Part shown: positions 8,596 to 15,996 of the stretch, piece by piece
How the letters are laid out: the number at the start of each line of letters is the position of its first letter
Numbering within the stretch: position 1 is the first letter of the stretch
NCBI GenBank assembly: GCA_013697825.1
Contig: JACCWD010000122.1
Location: 1 to 44,054 of the forward strand
From: Rubrobacter sp.
GTDB taxonomy: Bacteria > Actinomycetota > Rubrobacteria > Rubrobacterales > Rubrobacteraceae
Direction of reading: 5' to 3'
Length of the DNA: 44,054 nt
Made by a program: the position numbers and the translations under genes
The notes under the pieces: generated by a model
The model's input: only the letters and a program-made list of their open reading frames with translations
The model's database searches: none
What the model was told of the DNA's origin: nothing

Positions 8596-8748
8596 TTACT
8601 TGAGGATCTTCTTCGCGGCCTTCTCTACGGGCGATCCGCCCTTCGAGGACGCTCCTCCGCCCTTCTTGCCCTTACCGGAGCCTTTGCCCTTGTCGCCCTT
8701 CGTGCCCCCGCTTACGGCCTTCTTCGCTTTGTCGGCCAAACCAGCCAT
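8596..8748 (-). CDS. Small Lys/Gly/Ser-rich basic protein
   Basis: This is a 50-residue protein starting MAGLADKAKKAVSGG and ending VEKAAKKILK. The middle (about 15-40) is almost only Gly, Lys and Ser, flanked by two short amphipathic Ala/Lys segments. A strong Shine-Dalgarno (AAGGAGGAG) precedes the ATG and a hairpin follows the stop, which supports a real expressed gene. The charge suggests binding to nucleic acid or another polyanion, but I recognise no family. It lies next to tRNA-Arg on the same strand and may be read from the same promoter. Confidence 0.75.
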   Translation of the reverse strand: MAGLADKAKKAVSGGTKGDKGKGSGKGKKGGGASSKGGSPVEKAAKKILK

Positions 8749-8829
8749 GGTCGCTCCTCCTTAGTTAGCCATCGTTGCTACGTGGGTTTGTACCCGGCGA
8801 GACGGTGAGGAAACATCCGAAAAAAAGAG

Positions 8830-8902
8830 CGGGCCTGGAAGGATTCGAACCTCCGCCACCTGGCACCGGAAACCAGTGCTCTATCCCCTGAGCTACAGGC
8901 CC
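8830..8902 (-). tRNA. tRNA-Arg(CCG)
   Basis: The minus strand folds as a full cloverleaf of 73 nt. The acceptor GGGCCTG pairs with CAGGCCC with discriminator G, the D stem is GCTC/GAGC, the anticodon loop TTCCGGT reads anticodon CCG, and the T loop is TTCGAAT. CCA is not encoded. A run of T follows the 3' end (complement of 8821-8826), suiting intrinsic termination. Confidence 0.95.
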
Positions 8903-8967
8903 GCGCAGGGAAAATTCCATTGGATCTTACCGCAAATCCGCCGCTTCGACAGCCTCGAACAGACTGA

Positions 8968-8973
8968 TATACT
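8968..8973 (+). promoter_or_regulatory. -10 box TATACT of the phosphodiesterase operon
   Basis: TATACT lies 16 nt before the ATG at 8990. A weak TTCGAC at 8945-8950 is 17 bp upstream. The 5' leader would be only about 9 nt and has no clear Shine-Dalgarno sequence. Confidence 0.5.
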
Positions 8974-8989
8974 AGCGCGACCTGAAATT

Positions 8990-9742
8990 ATGTACGCTGT
9001 CATCTCCGACATCCACGGAAACCTCGAAGCCCTCCAAGCAGTCATGGAGGACATCCCCGAAGGCATCGAGCGAGTTTATTGCCTCGGCGATGTCATCGGC
9101 TACGGAGCCTCCCCCAACGAATGCACGGACATCGTGCGCGAAGCCGCGATGCCGACGATATCCGGCAACCATGACCTCGCCGTGACCGACCTCGCGACGA
9201 ACCTCGACTGGTTCAACCCGGTCGCGGCGGCGGCGGTTTTGTGGACGCGCGAAGTCCTCTCGGAGGAGAACGCCGCGTTCCTCCGCGACAGGCCGCGCAT
9301 GATGCAGACCCGCGGCGCAATGTTCGTCCACGGCTCCATCCGCAACCCCGACGAGTACATCATAAACAGGGTCTCCGCGCAGGAAAACCTCGCCATTTTG
9401 AAGAGCGAGTACGAAAGCGTGCCGATCTGCTTTTTCGGACACACCCACGTGAAAGCGGTCGCCCCGCCCCCGCTCGGAGGCTCGCTGGAGGAAGACCGCG
9501 CACTCGACCTCGCGGACGGCGGCCCGCACCTCCTCAATCCCGGCTCCGTCGGACAGCCCCGAGACGGCGACACCTTTGCCTCGTACGTCCTCGTGGAGCC
9601 CGCCGAGAGCGCGAACGGCATCGTACCCAGCCCGCTCGTCGCATACCGCTTCGTCGAGTACGACATCGAGAAGGCGCAGGCGAAGATCCGCGACGCCGGA
9701 CTCCCGAACATGCTCGCCGAACGCCTCGCCGCCGGAAGATAG
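8990..9742 (+). CDS. Metallophosphoesterase (YfcE/MJ0936-like phosphodiesterase)
   Basis: This is a 250-residue calcineurin-like phosphoesterase. All dinuclear metal motifs appear in order: SDIHGN at the N-terminus, GDVIGYG, SGNHD, VHGS and GHTHV. LNPGSVGQPRDGD is also typical of the YfcE-like subfamily, which hydrolyses small phosphodiesters. The ATG at 8990 begins directly with the family N-terminus MYAVISDIHG. It is followed after 18 nt by the DUF2203 gene on the same strand. Confidence 0.9.
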   Translation: MYAVISDIHGNLEALQAVMEDIPEGIERVYCLGDVIGYGASPNECTDIVREAAMPTISGNHDLAVTDLATNLDWFNPVAAAAVLWTREVLSEENAAFLRDRPRMMQTRGAMFVHGSIRNPDEYIINRVSAQENLAILKSEYESVPICFFGHTHVKAVAPPPLGGSLEEDRALDLADGGPHLLNPGSVGQPRDGDTFASYVLVEPAESANGIVPSPLVAYRFVEYDIEKAQAKIRDAGLPNMLAERLAAGR

Positions 9743-9760
9743 CCCGGCGGACGCGGCGAG

Positions 9761-10147
9761 GTGGAACCCTCCTTCCAAAAACTCTTCACCGTCGAAGAGG
9801 CGAACGAACTCCTCCCGAAACTGGAAGAATTCCTCGAAGATGTGGCCGTCCACCGCGACGCCATGAGAGAAAAAGCTCCGCACATGGAGCCGATCATAAA
9901 CTCCTCCATATCGAACGGCGGGGGCAAAATCGGCTCGGAGTACGGTGTCGAAGCGTACAAACTTTATTCGTCCATAGAGCGCATCCGCGAACTCGGCGTC
10001 GTCCTCAAAGATCTCGACATGGGACTCCTCGACTTCCCCCACGAGAAGGAGGGGCGGGTCGTCTTCCTTTGCTGGCATCCGCCAGAGGAGCGGGTCGAAT
10101 ACTGGCATGAGATCCACGCCGGATACGCCGGGCGGCAGCCGATATGA
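9761..10147 (+). CDS. DUF2203 family protein
   Basis: This is a 128-residue soluble protein starting at GTG. FTVEEANELLPKLEEFLEDV near the N-terminus, KDLDMGLLDFP in the middle and FLCWHPPEERVEYWHEIHAGYAGR at the end match DUF2203, a family common in actinobacteria, Chloroflexi and Deinococcota with no known function. The end segment of conserved Cys, Trp and His might be a metal or substrate site. It is coupled to the preceding phosphoesterase gene. Confidence 0.85.
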   Translation: MEPSFQKLFTVEEANELLPKLEEFLEDVAVHRDAMREKAPHMEPIINSSISNGGGKIGSEYGVEAYKLYSSIERIRELGVVLKDLDMGLLDFPHEKEGRVVFLCWHPPEERVEYWHEIHAGYAGRQPI

Positions 10148-10232
10148 AGCGGCTCGCCGGGCGGCTTCGCCGCGCACGCGCTTTGCTTCGCTTCGCGCTC
10201 GTCAGCCGTTGGCACGCTTCGCTTGTCAGCTT
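10148..10232. repeat. Dispersed intergenic repeat
   Basis: The stretch CGCCGCGCACGCGCTT, then TCGCGCTCGTCAGCC and CGCTTCGCTTGTCAGC, parallels positions about 50-95 with small insertions, and a shorter relative appears near 17990-18030. It is non-coding and fills most of the gap before dtd. Nothing else is recognised up to 10316. Confidence 0.55.
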
Positions 10233-10316
10233 TTATGGGGCGGCGGGAATCGGATGATGTGTTCGTCGGCGTGGCTGTGAGGCGACCTTCGTGAAAATCG
10301 CCGTCTTCCATAGCCC

Positions 10317-10757
10317 ATGAAGATCATCCTTCAAAGAGTCAAAGAAGCCTCCGTCTCGGTGGACGGGGAACTCGTCTCGGGGATCGGGGCGGGACTCCTC
10401 CTTCTCGTCGGAGTCACGGAGGGCGACTCGAAAGCCGAAGCTGACTGGCTCGCGGAGAAGGTCGCGGGACTCCGAGTTTTCAACGATGAAGCTGGGAAGA
10501 TGAACCTCGGCGTCCTCGAAACCGGCGGCGAAGTCCTCGCCGTCTCTCAGTTCACCCTCCTCGGAGACACGAAAAAGGGAAAGCGTCCGAGCTTCATAAA
10601 GGCGGCCCGCCCCGAGGTGGCCGAGCCGCTCTTCGAGTATTTTTGCGGGAGGCTCCGCGAGGCGGGCGTTTCCTCCGTTCTCGCCGGGCGTTTCGGGGCG
10701 ATGATGGATGTGTCGCTCGTCAACGACGGGCCGGTGACGATCATTTTGGAGAGATAG
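10317..10757 (+). CDS. dtd: D-aminoacyl-tRNA deacylase (Dtd)
   Basis: This is a 146-residue, full-length cytoplasmic enzyme. It removes D-amino acids, and glycine mischarged on tRNA-Ala, from tRNAs. The N-terminus [18 protein letters not shown], the active-site motif [17 protein letters not shown] with the catalytic Thr, and the second motif LVNDGPVT are intact. An efficient hairpin terminator follows the stop. Confidence 0.96.
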   Translation: MKIILQRVKEASVSVDGELVSGIGAGLLLLVGVTEGDSKAEADWLAEKVAGLRVFNDEAGKMNLGVLETGGEVLAVSQFTLLGDTKKGKRPSFIKAARPEVAEPLFEYFCGRLREAGVSSVLAGRFGAMMDVSLVNDGPVTIILER

Positions 10758-10776
10758 CCAAAGTATCCGGCGGCGA

Positions 10777-10804
10777 AAAGCCGGGGTTTGGTCGCCCCGG
10801 CTTT
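10777..10804. terminator. Bidirectional hairpin terminator after dtd
   Basis: AAAGCCGGGG (10777-10786) and CCCCGGCTTT (10795-10804) form a perfect 10-bp stem with an 8-nt loop. It lies between dtd and the convergent membrane gene, and the A/T ends serve both directions. Confidence 0.8.
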
Positions 10805-10825
10805 CGGTATTTCGCGTGGCTATTT

Positions 10826-11465
10826 TTACGCTTGCGGCTGTGCCTCCATCGGTTCGGCGGAAGGTTCGGTCGCGAGCGAGCGGACTGTGATCACACCCAT
10901 CCACACCACCGCGAGGTCGAAGAGCAACGTGGTCGCCGGAAACGGCGCGGCGGCGAGGAGCGCGCCGAGCGCGAGGACGATGGCGGCCGCACGCGGATAC
11001 ACATTCGCCCGGAACGTGGCGGCTCCGAAGAGCGCCCACCCGAGGGCGACGGCCAGACCCGAGATCATGAACCCCATATCCACCGGCCCCGCTACCTGCT
11101 CGGCGTCGAGGAAGGCGGGAGCCTCGACCGCCGCGCTCGGCGCGACGAAGGCGATCGTCCACATTATCCCGACGAGCATCCCCGTCCCGACGAGCGCGGC
11201 CAGAAAACCGACCTACTCCGAGTACACCGGCGGCCTCCGACTGCCGGGCGTAAAGGCCGACGAGCGCGACAAGAAGCAACAAAGTGCCGACGAGATACGC
11301 CACCGAAGACGCCATGAACGAAGGAGCCTGCGCGATCTCGCTGAACGGAACCGAGTCCCCGTAGCGAAGAAAGTCCACAAGCCCCCACACGTCCTCGAGC
11401 AAAAACAATGCGCCCGCGATTATCGCCGCGACCCCCCCAATTCGAACCAGCCTGTGTCCCGACAT
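10826..11465 (-). pseudogene. Frameshifted small multi-pass membrane protein
   Basis: Two frames together make one hydrophobic protein of about 210 residues. The N-terminal half (MSGHRLVRIGGVAAIIAGALF to QSEAAGVLG) is in one frame; from about 11208-11220 the coding continues one frame over with VGFLAALVGTGMLVGIMW to EPMEAQPQA. Six or so membrane helices are spread over both parts. A single base change in length would restore it, so it is either a recent pseudogene or a sequence error. The ATG at 11465 has GGAGAGAGGA before it. I recognise no specific family. Confidence 0.7.
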
Positions 11466-11556
11466 TCCTCTCTCCTTCCCGCCCCGGTGAAAGCCGCGAG
11501 CCATTCGCTGTTTATGGCTCGAACAATGCCATCGCACGCCGCCGTACACATCACCT

Positions 11557-11578
11557 AAATCACGTATTTTCGTAATTT
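11557..11578. promoter_or_regulatory. AT-rich imperfect palindrome
   Basis: AAAT-c-ACG and CGT-a-ATTT are arranged as an inverted repeat within an AT-rich island rare in this window. On the minus strand TTGAAA and TATAAA boxes are close by. It lies between the methyltransferase stop and the frameshifted membrane gene and could be an operator for the latter. Confidence 0.35.
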
Positions 11579-11615
11579 ATATTTCAAGTGCGACGCTTTC
11601 GCCGAACGGTTCCCG

Positions 11616-12389
11616 TCACGTGTGCGTGATGTCGAAAAAGAGAGTCGCCGGACGGGTGTATCCTTCCGCTTTCACCCGCTCTCGAAGCCGTTCCCGACGG
11701 TGGCGGATGCGTTTGGCGTCGTCCGGGACGAGGGTATCGAGTTCGGCGGGTTCCGGCTCGGCGAGGAAGAGCTTGTCGAGGTGGCGTATCTCGAACGGCG
11801 GGTGGAGCGAATGGCCGTAAAGCGCGAAAGCGCCTTCGAGGATGTCGAGAATTCGCGTCGAATCGCCGACGCCGAAAAGCTCGGCTCCGGTCGCGAGGTG
11901 AAGAAGCTCCGCCTCGATGGCCTCGTCCTCGATCTGCGCGGCCTCCACATCATCCACGAAATCGCTCATCGCGAGCCGCCCGCCGGAGCGGAGAGCGTTC
12001 GCCAAAGCGGACAACGCCCCACCGACATCCCTCTCTGACACATCGAGTTCGTGGAGGAGGCCGGAGGAATACACGAGGTCGAAAGAGCCGCGCTCGAAAG
12101 GTGGATCGAAAACGTCGCCGACGACGAATCGAGGAGTGGCCGGAAGCTCTCCGTCATCGAATAAATTCCGCGCCTCCGATATTCCCTCCCCGTCGAGGTC
12201 GAGGACGGTGAGGGAACCATATTTCCCGATCCTCTCCGCCAAACCCTCGATCCACAACGGCGAAGTCCCGCCCGCGTATAAAACGTTCCGTCCCCGGATG
12301 TCCCCCAAAAGATCGAGTTCGCGGTCGGAGAAGGCGATGAGGTCTCGTTCGTGTTCGTCGCGCTCTTCCGGCGTGAGTGGGTCGTTCAC
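11616..12389 (-). CDS. Class I SAM-dependent methyltransferase
   Basis: The product has about 257 residues with a Rossmann-type methyltransferase core. NVLYAGGTSPLWIEGLAER is a variant motif I, VLDLDGEG holds the acidic residue that binds the SAM ribose, FDLVYSSGLLHEL is motif IV-like and LRSGGRLAMSDF is motif V-like. The GTG at 12389 is the only start before the coding signal fades into the repeat-rich upstream region. The substrate is unknown. Motif I has Tyr-Ala-Gly-Gly instead of the usual Gly-x-Gly-x-Gly, so SAM binding may be unusual. Confidence 0.75.
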   Translation of the reverse strand: MNDPLTPEERDEHERDLIAFSDRELDLLGDIRGRNVLYAGGTSPLWIEGLAERIGKYGSLTVLDLDGEGISEARNLFDDGELPATPRFVVGDVFDPPFERGSFDLVYSSGLLHELDVSERDVGGALSALANALRSGGRLAMSDFVDDVEAAQIEDEAIEAELLHLATGAELFGVGDSTRILDILEGAFALYGHSLHPPFEIRHLDKLFLAEPEPAELDTLVPDDAKRIRHRRERLRERVKAEGYTRPATLFFDITHT

Positions 12390-12399
12390 GCTCGCTTCG

Positions 12400-12630
12400 C
12401 TCGCCGGGAGTCGGGAGGCGCTCCGCTCCTTCGGCTTCGCCTTCGTCCCTCCGCTTCGGGAGTCGGGAGTCGGGAAAGGCGAGGGGCGGAGATCCGCGTC
12501 GCCAACGCATCCGGTCGAGTCCGGCGAGAGTCTACCGGGCGCGGAAGCGAAGGTGTCGAAAGAAAGAAAGTCGGGAACACCCCGACTCCCGGTCTTTCCG
12601 AGCGGAGCGAGCGCCGCCCGGCTCCCGGTA
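12400..12630. repeat. Short-word repeats in the methyltransferase/ABC-F gap
   Basis: The word CGGGAGT occurs in tandem at about 12401-12416 and 12457-12476, and its complement ACTCCCGG returns at about 12585-12595, giving large inverted repeats. The divergent gap 12390-12713 holds no gene. Besides these repeats only the -10 box near 12653 is noted. Confidence 0.5.
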
Positions 12631-12652
12631 TTTCGCCTTCGCCCGGATTGCG

Positions 12653-12660
12653 TATAAAAT
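12653..12660 (+). promoter_or_regulatory. -10 box of the ABC-F gene
   Basis: TATAAAAT lies 53 bp before the ABC-F ATG. A -35 is not clear; TTTCGC at 12631-12636 is 16 bp upstream. Confidence 0.5.
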
Positions 12661-12713
12661 ATCCACTTTGCGCCCGGCATACGGTCGGGCGAAGACCGGA
12701 AAGAACGAACACC

Positions 12714-14618
12714 ATGAAAGTGATTATCGCAAGCAACCTCGTGAAGTACCACGGTGGGGACGTAAAGGTCCTCTCCGGGGCGACCCTCGCCGTGGAGGCC
12801 GGGGAGAAGATCGGGATGGTCGGTCGGAACGGAGCCGGGAAGACGACCCTCATCGAACTCCTCTCCGGCCGACTTCGCCCCGATTCCGGCTCCGTCGAGT
12901 ACGTGAACAACGCGAAGGTCGGCATGACCGCGCAAAGTCTTTACGCCGGAGAACGCGGCAAACTCACCGTCGAAGAGGAGATCATCTCCGCCTTCGAGCC
13001 GCTCATGAAGCGCGAACGCGAACTCAAGGAGGTCGAGGCGGAGCTTGCGGAGAACCCTTCGGACGCGCTTCTCTCGAAGTATGGCCGCCTCCAAAGCAGC
13101 TTCGAGCGCGACGGCGGCTACGGATACCGGGCGAGGGCGGCTTCGACGCTCTCCGGCCTCGGCTTCGACCCGGAGGAGTGGAAACGCCCGGTCGGATCGT
13201 TCTCGGGCGGCGAGCAAAGCCGCATCGCGCTCGCGAGGCTCCTCCTCGAAGAGCCGGATCTCATCCTCCTCGACGAGCCGACGAACCACCTCGACCTCCG
13301 GGCCATCGAGTGGCTCGAAACCTTCGTGAAGAACGCGAAGAGCGCGATCCTCGTCGTCTCCCACGACCGATACTTCCTCGACGCCGTCTCGGATTCCATC
13401 ATCGAGCTCGACGAAGGAAAACTGACCCGCTTCACCGGAAACTACTCGAAATACGTCGAGCAAAAAGAGGCCCGCGACGAACTCCTCGCCCGAAAGGCGA
13501 AGGCCGACTCCGAGCGCCGCGCGCAACTCGAACGCTTCATAACGAAATACGGCGCGAAAAATACGAAGGCGAAACAGGCGAAGGCGAAGCAAAAAATGCT
13601 CGACCGGATGGAGAAGGTCGAGGCTCCCGGAAAGCGACACAAGAACATGAAGCTCGACCTCGGCGGCGAAACCGCGAGGGCGGGCCGCGTCGTCCTCGAG
13701 CTCGACGGCACACAATATTCCCACGACGACGCCGAAGAGACGCTCATCGAAAACATGAACCTCGTCGTCGAGCGGCGCGAGCGGGTCGCCCTCCTCGGGC
13801 CGAACGGGACGGGGAAAAGCACCGTTATGCGGCTTTTGACCGGGGAACTCGACGCGGACGATGGCTCGGTGAAGCTCGGGCATAACGTGGTTCCGGCGTA
13901 TCAGGATCAGCAACTCGCCCGCCTCGACGACAACAAAACCCTCATGGACGAAGTGCGCGACAAAACGGGTCTCGACCCGGCGGACGCCCGCGACCTCCTC
14001 GGAGCGTTCCTCTTCTCCGGCAAGGACGTTTTCAAGAAAGTCGCCTCGCTCTCGGGCGGGGAGCGGAATCGGCTCTCGCTCGCGGAGATCGTGATGAGCG
14101 ACGCGAACCTCCTCCTCCTCGACGAGCCGACGAACAATTTGGACATTCCGGCGAGGGAGGCTTTGGAGGAGGCTCTCGCCTCGTACCCCGGCACGATGTT
14201 CTTCATCTCGCACGACCGCTATTTTTTGCGGAGGCTCGCCACGCGCATCGTCGAGCTCGAGGGGAAGCGGCTCATAAATTATCCCGGCGGCTACGATTAT
14301 TATCGTTCGTACCGCCGCCTCGACGAAGCCGAGAGCGGAAACGGGAGGAAAAGGCGTCCCCGGCAACGGATACGACCGGGGCAAAGCAAAGAGGAGAGCA
14401 TCCTCGCCTCGCGCCTCATCGCCGTGGAGGGTGAGATCGACGCCACCGAGCGCCGCGTGAGCCGCCTCGAAAAAGAACTCGCGACCTCCGAGCTATATTC
14501 CGACGGGAAGAGGTCGAAGGACGTGATCGCGGAGCACCGGGATCTCAAAGGCGCCCTCGAGAATCTTTACAGCGACTGGGGCGAGCTTTTGGAGGAGGCG
14601 GAGAAGGCCGGGCTATGA
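12714..14618 (+). CDS. ABC-F family ribosome-associated ATPase
   Basis: This is a 634-residue cytoplasmic protein with two ABC domains and no membrane domain. Domain 1 has Walker A GRNGAGKTT, signature SGGEQ and LLDEPTNHLDL; domain 2 has GPNGTGKST, LSGGE and LLLDEPTNNLDI. A linker of about 80 residues rich in Lys/Ala separates them and a coiled coil ends the protein (from about residue 560). This is the Uup/EttA/YfmR-like arrangement that acts at the ribosomal E site. Whether it rescues stalled ribosomes or protects from an antibiotic cannot be decided here. Confidence 0.93.
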   Translation: MKVIIASNLVKYHGGDVKVLSGATLAVEAGEKIGMVGRNGAGKTTLIELLSGRLRPDSGSVEYVNNAKVGMTAQSLYAGERGKLTVEEEIISAFEPLMKRERELKEVEAELAENPSDALLSKYGRLQSSFERDGGYGYRARAASTLSGLGFDPEEWKRPVGSFSGGEQSRIALARLLLEEPDLILLDEPTNHLDLRAIEWLETFVKNAKSAILVVSHDRYFLDAVSDSIIELDEGKLTRFTGNYSKYVEQKEARDELLARKAKADSERRAQLERFITKYGAKNTKAKQAKAKQKMLDRMEKVEAPGKRHKNMKLDLGGETARAGRVVLELDGTQYSHDDAEETLIENMNLVVERRERVALLGPNGTGKSTVMRLLTGELDADDGSVKLGHNVVPAYQDQQLARLDDNKTLMDEVRDKTGLDPADARDLLGAFLFSGKDVFKKVASLSGGERNRLSLAEIVMSDANLLLLDEPTNNLDIPAREALEEALASYPGTMFFISHDRYFLRRLATRIVELEGKRLINYPGGYDYYRSYRRLDEAESGNGRKRRPRQRIRPGQSKEESILASRLIAVEGEIDATERRVSRLEKELATSELYSDGKRSKDVIAEHRDLKGALENLYSDWGELLEEAEKAGL

Positions 14619-15559
14619 GGTCGCTTCGCTGGGTCGCTCCCTTCGGTCGCTCCGGTTTTTGGTTTTTGGTTCTTGGTTCTTGGCTAAAAACTAAGAACCA
14701 AAAACTAAAAACGGCGGCGAAGCCGCCCGCGAAGCGGCTCCTGTTTCTCGTCGTGCTTCTCATCGTTTTCCTTTCCTCGTGCGGGGGGCCGCCGCCCGCG
14801 CTCGACCTCGGGTGGGAGCCGGACTCCCCGACGGTGTACCGGGTGAGCGCGTCGGCGGAGAGCGGGTTCTCCGGAGCCGTCTCCGACCTCGAGGCGGCGA
14901 CGGAGATGACGGCGGCCTTCCGGGTTTCCCCCGCCTCGGACTCCTCCGTCGAGGTCGAGACGCTTTATCTGGCCGCGAACGTGAGGGACGCTTTCGGGGA
15001 GCCTGTCGCGTTGAATCTCGGTCGACTCGCCGGGAGCGGGGCGACGGTTCGCTTCGGGTCTCCGGGGGTCGCCACGGGCGTCGAGGGCGACGAGGAGCTT
15101 CTCGAAGCCCCGGTGCCGCTCATCTCGGTCGAGTCGGTCATACGCCACCTCTTCCCCCCGTTGCCGGAAGGTTCGTTCCGCTCCGGAGACACGTGGACGG
15201 GCGAGATGCCCCCGGCCTTCCCGAACCTCGAAGGGGAACCCGTGAGGATGAGATATGTCGTGGACAGAGTGAACCCGCCGGACGGGAGCATCGAAGGCTA
15301 CGAACTCTCCGTCGAGCCGAGATCCTTCGAGGCCGACACCCCCGGAGGAGCCGTCTCGGGCGAAGGCCACCTCGATGTCGTGTTCGAGGGCGAACTCGAC
15401 GAAAGAACCGGATACCAAAGCATGGAAAGAACCTCGCGCTTCGACTCCGACTTCATACGCCTCGAAGGCGGGGCATACGCGAACGGGAATTTATGGATGG
15501 AAGAGGAAATGGTCGTCGAGCGGCTGAGTCAAGCGGAGCAGTTCGGCCTCGATCCGTAG
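14615..15559 (+). CDS. Putative secreted lipoprotein, function unknown
   Basis: The frame gives 314 residues. A hydrophobic segment LLFLVVLLIVFLSSC with a lipobox (LSSC) at about residues 43-57 marks a lipoprotein; the rest is an extracellular, Asp/Glu-rich, beta-type domain with no motif I know. The only ATG in frame (14615) overlaps the ABC-F stop as ATGA. With that start, the first 40 residues come from a repeat palindrome (see 14655-14712), which is odd; a TTG at codon 18 is an alternative. The signal segment preceded by KR is convincing. Confidence 0.75.
   Translation: MRSLRWVAPFGRSGFWFLVLGSWLKTKNQKLKTAAKPPAKRLLFLVVLLIVFLSSCGGPPPALDLGWEPDSPTVYRVSASAESGFSGAVSDLEAATEMTAAFRVSPASDSSVEVETLYLAANVRDAFGEPVALNLGRLAGSGATVRFGSPGVATGVEGDEELLEAPVPLISVESVIRHLFPPLPEGSFRSGDTWTGEMPPAFPNLEGEPVRMRYVVDRVNPPDGSIEGYELSVEPRSFEADTPGGAVSGEGHLDVVFEGELDERTGYQSMERTSRFDSDFIRLEGGAYANGNLWMEEEMVVERLSQAEQFGLDP
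14655..14712. repeat. Palindrome of GGTTTTTG/GGTTCTTG words
   Basis: Tandem words GGTTTTTGG, GGTTCTTGG and GGTTCTTGG are followed by the complementary CTAAGAACC and AAAAACTAAAAAC, giving a long imperfect hairpin. A relative with the same words lies at 33043-33101. This copy falls inside the apparent N-terminus of the lipoprotein gene. Confidence 0.7.
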
Positions 15560-15740
15560 GCATCAGGCTTCAGGCTTCAGGCATCAGGAAAAACCTTGAT
15601 CGCCGCTGCCGGTGCCCGCAAAAGCATCCGGTAGTTCGGAGCACGTTTTTGACGAGAATCGCTGAAGCGAGAATGGATAGTCCATCCAAAAAGAAAACCT
15701 GAAGCCTGTGGCCTGAAACCTGATGCCTAAAAAGAAAAAG
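15560..15740. repeat. Inverted array of CTTCAGG/CATCAGG words
   Basis: GCATCAGG and GCTTCAGG words in tandem at about 15559-15590 are matched by CCTGAAGCC, CCTGAAACC and CCTGATGCC at about 15699-15728. Between them lies a small palindrome around TGGATAGTCCATCCA. No gene is seen. It separates the lipoprotein gene from the convergent tRNA-Pro. Confidence 0.65.
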
Positions 15741-15814
15741 TCGGGACGAGAGGATTCGAACCTCCGACCTCCTCGTCCCGAACGAGGCGCGCTACCAGGC
15801 TGCGCTACGTCCCG
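15741..15814 (-). tRNA. tRNA-Pro(CGG)
   Basis: The minus strand folds as a 74-nt cloverleaf with acceptor CGGGACG/CGTCCCG and discriminator A, D stem GCGC/GCGC, anticodon stem CCTCG/CGAGG with loop TTCGGGA (anticodon CGG) and T loop TTCGAAT. The 5' C1 start is typical of bacterial tRNA-Pro. CCA is not encoded. Confidence 0.95.
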
Positions 15815-15837
15815 ACTGAGCGCCTGATTATATCAGG

Positions 15838-15995
15838 CGGGCTTCAGGTTTCAGGCTTCGGGCTTCAGCTTTTTCGACCGAAGGGAGCGGCTTTCTCGCC
15901 TCCCCACCGCCGGAAATCGAACACGGGAAATCCAATCGCCATAACGCTTTTCCTGATGCCTGAAACCTGATGCCTGAAACCTGATGCCTGAAACC
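15838..15995. repeat. Second inverted array of CAGG-type words
   Basis: GGCTTCAGG, TTTCAGG and GGCTTCGGGC at about 15840-15866 are answered by CCTGATG and CCTGAAA repeated three times at about 15953-15992. Same word family as 15560-15740, so the two arrays flank tRNA-Pro. This array ends directly at the amidase stop. Confidence 0.65.
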
Positions 15996-15996
15996 T

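Noticed and set aside
15560-15995. CRISPR array
   Set aside because: The repeated words are 7-9 bp with no regular unique spacers, and they are arranged as inverted repeats.
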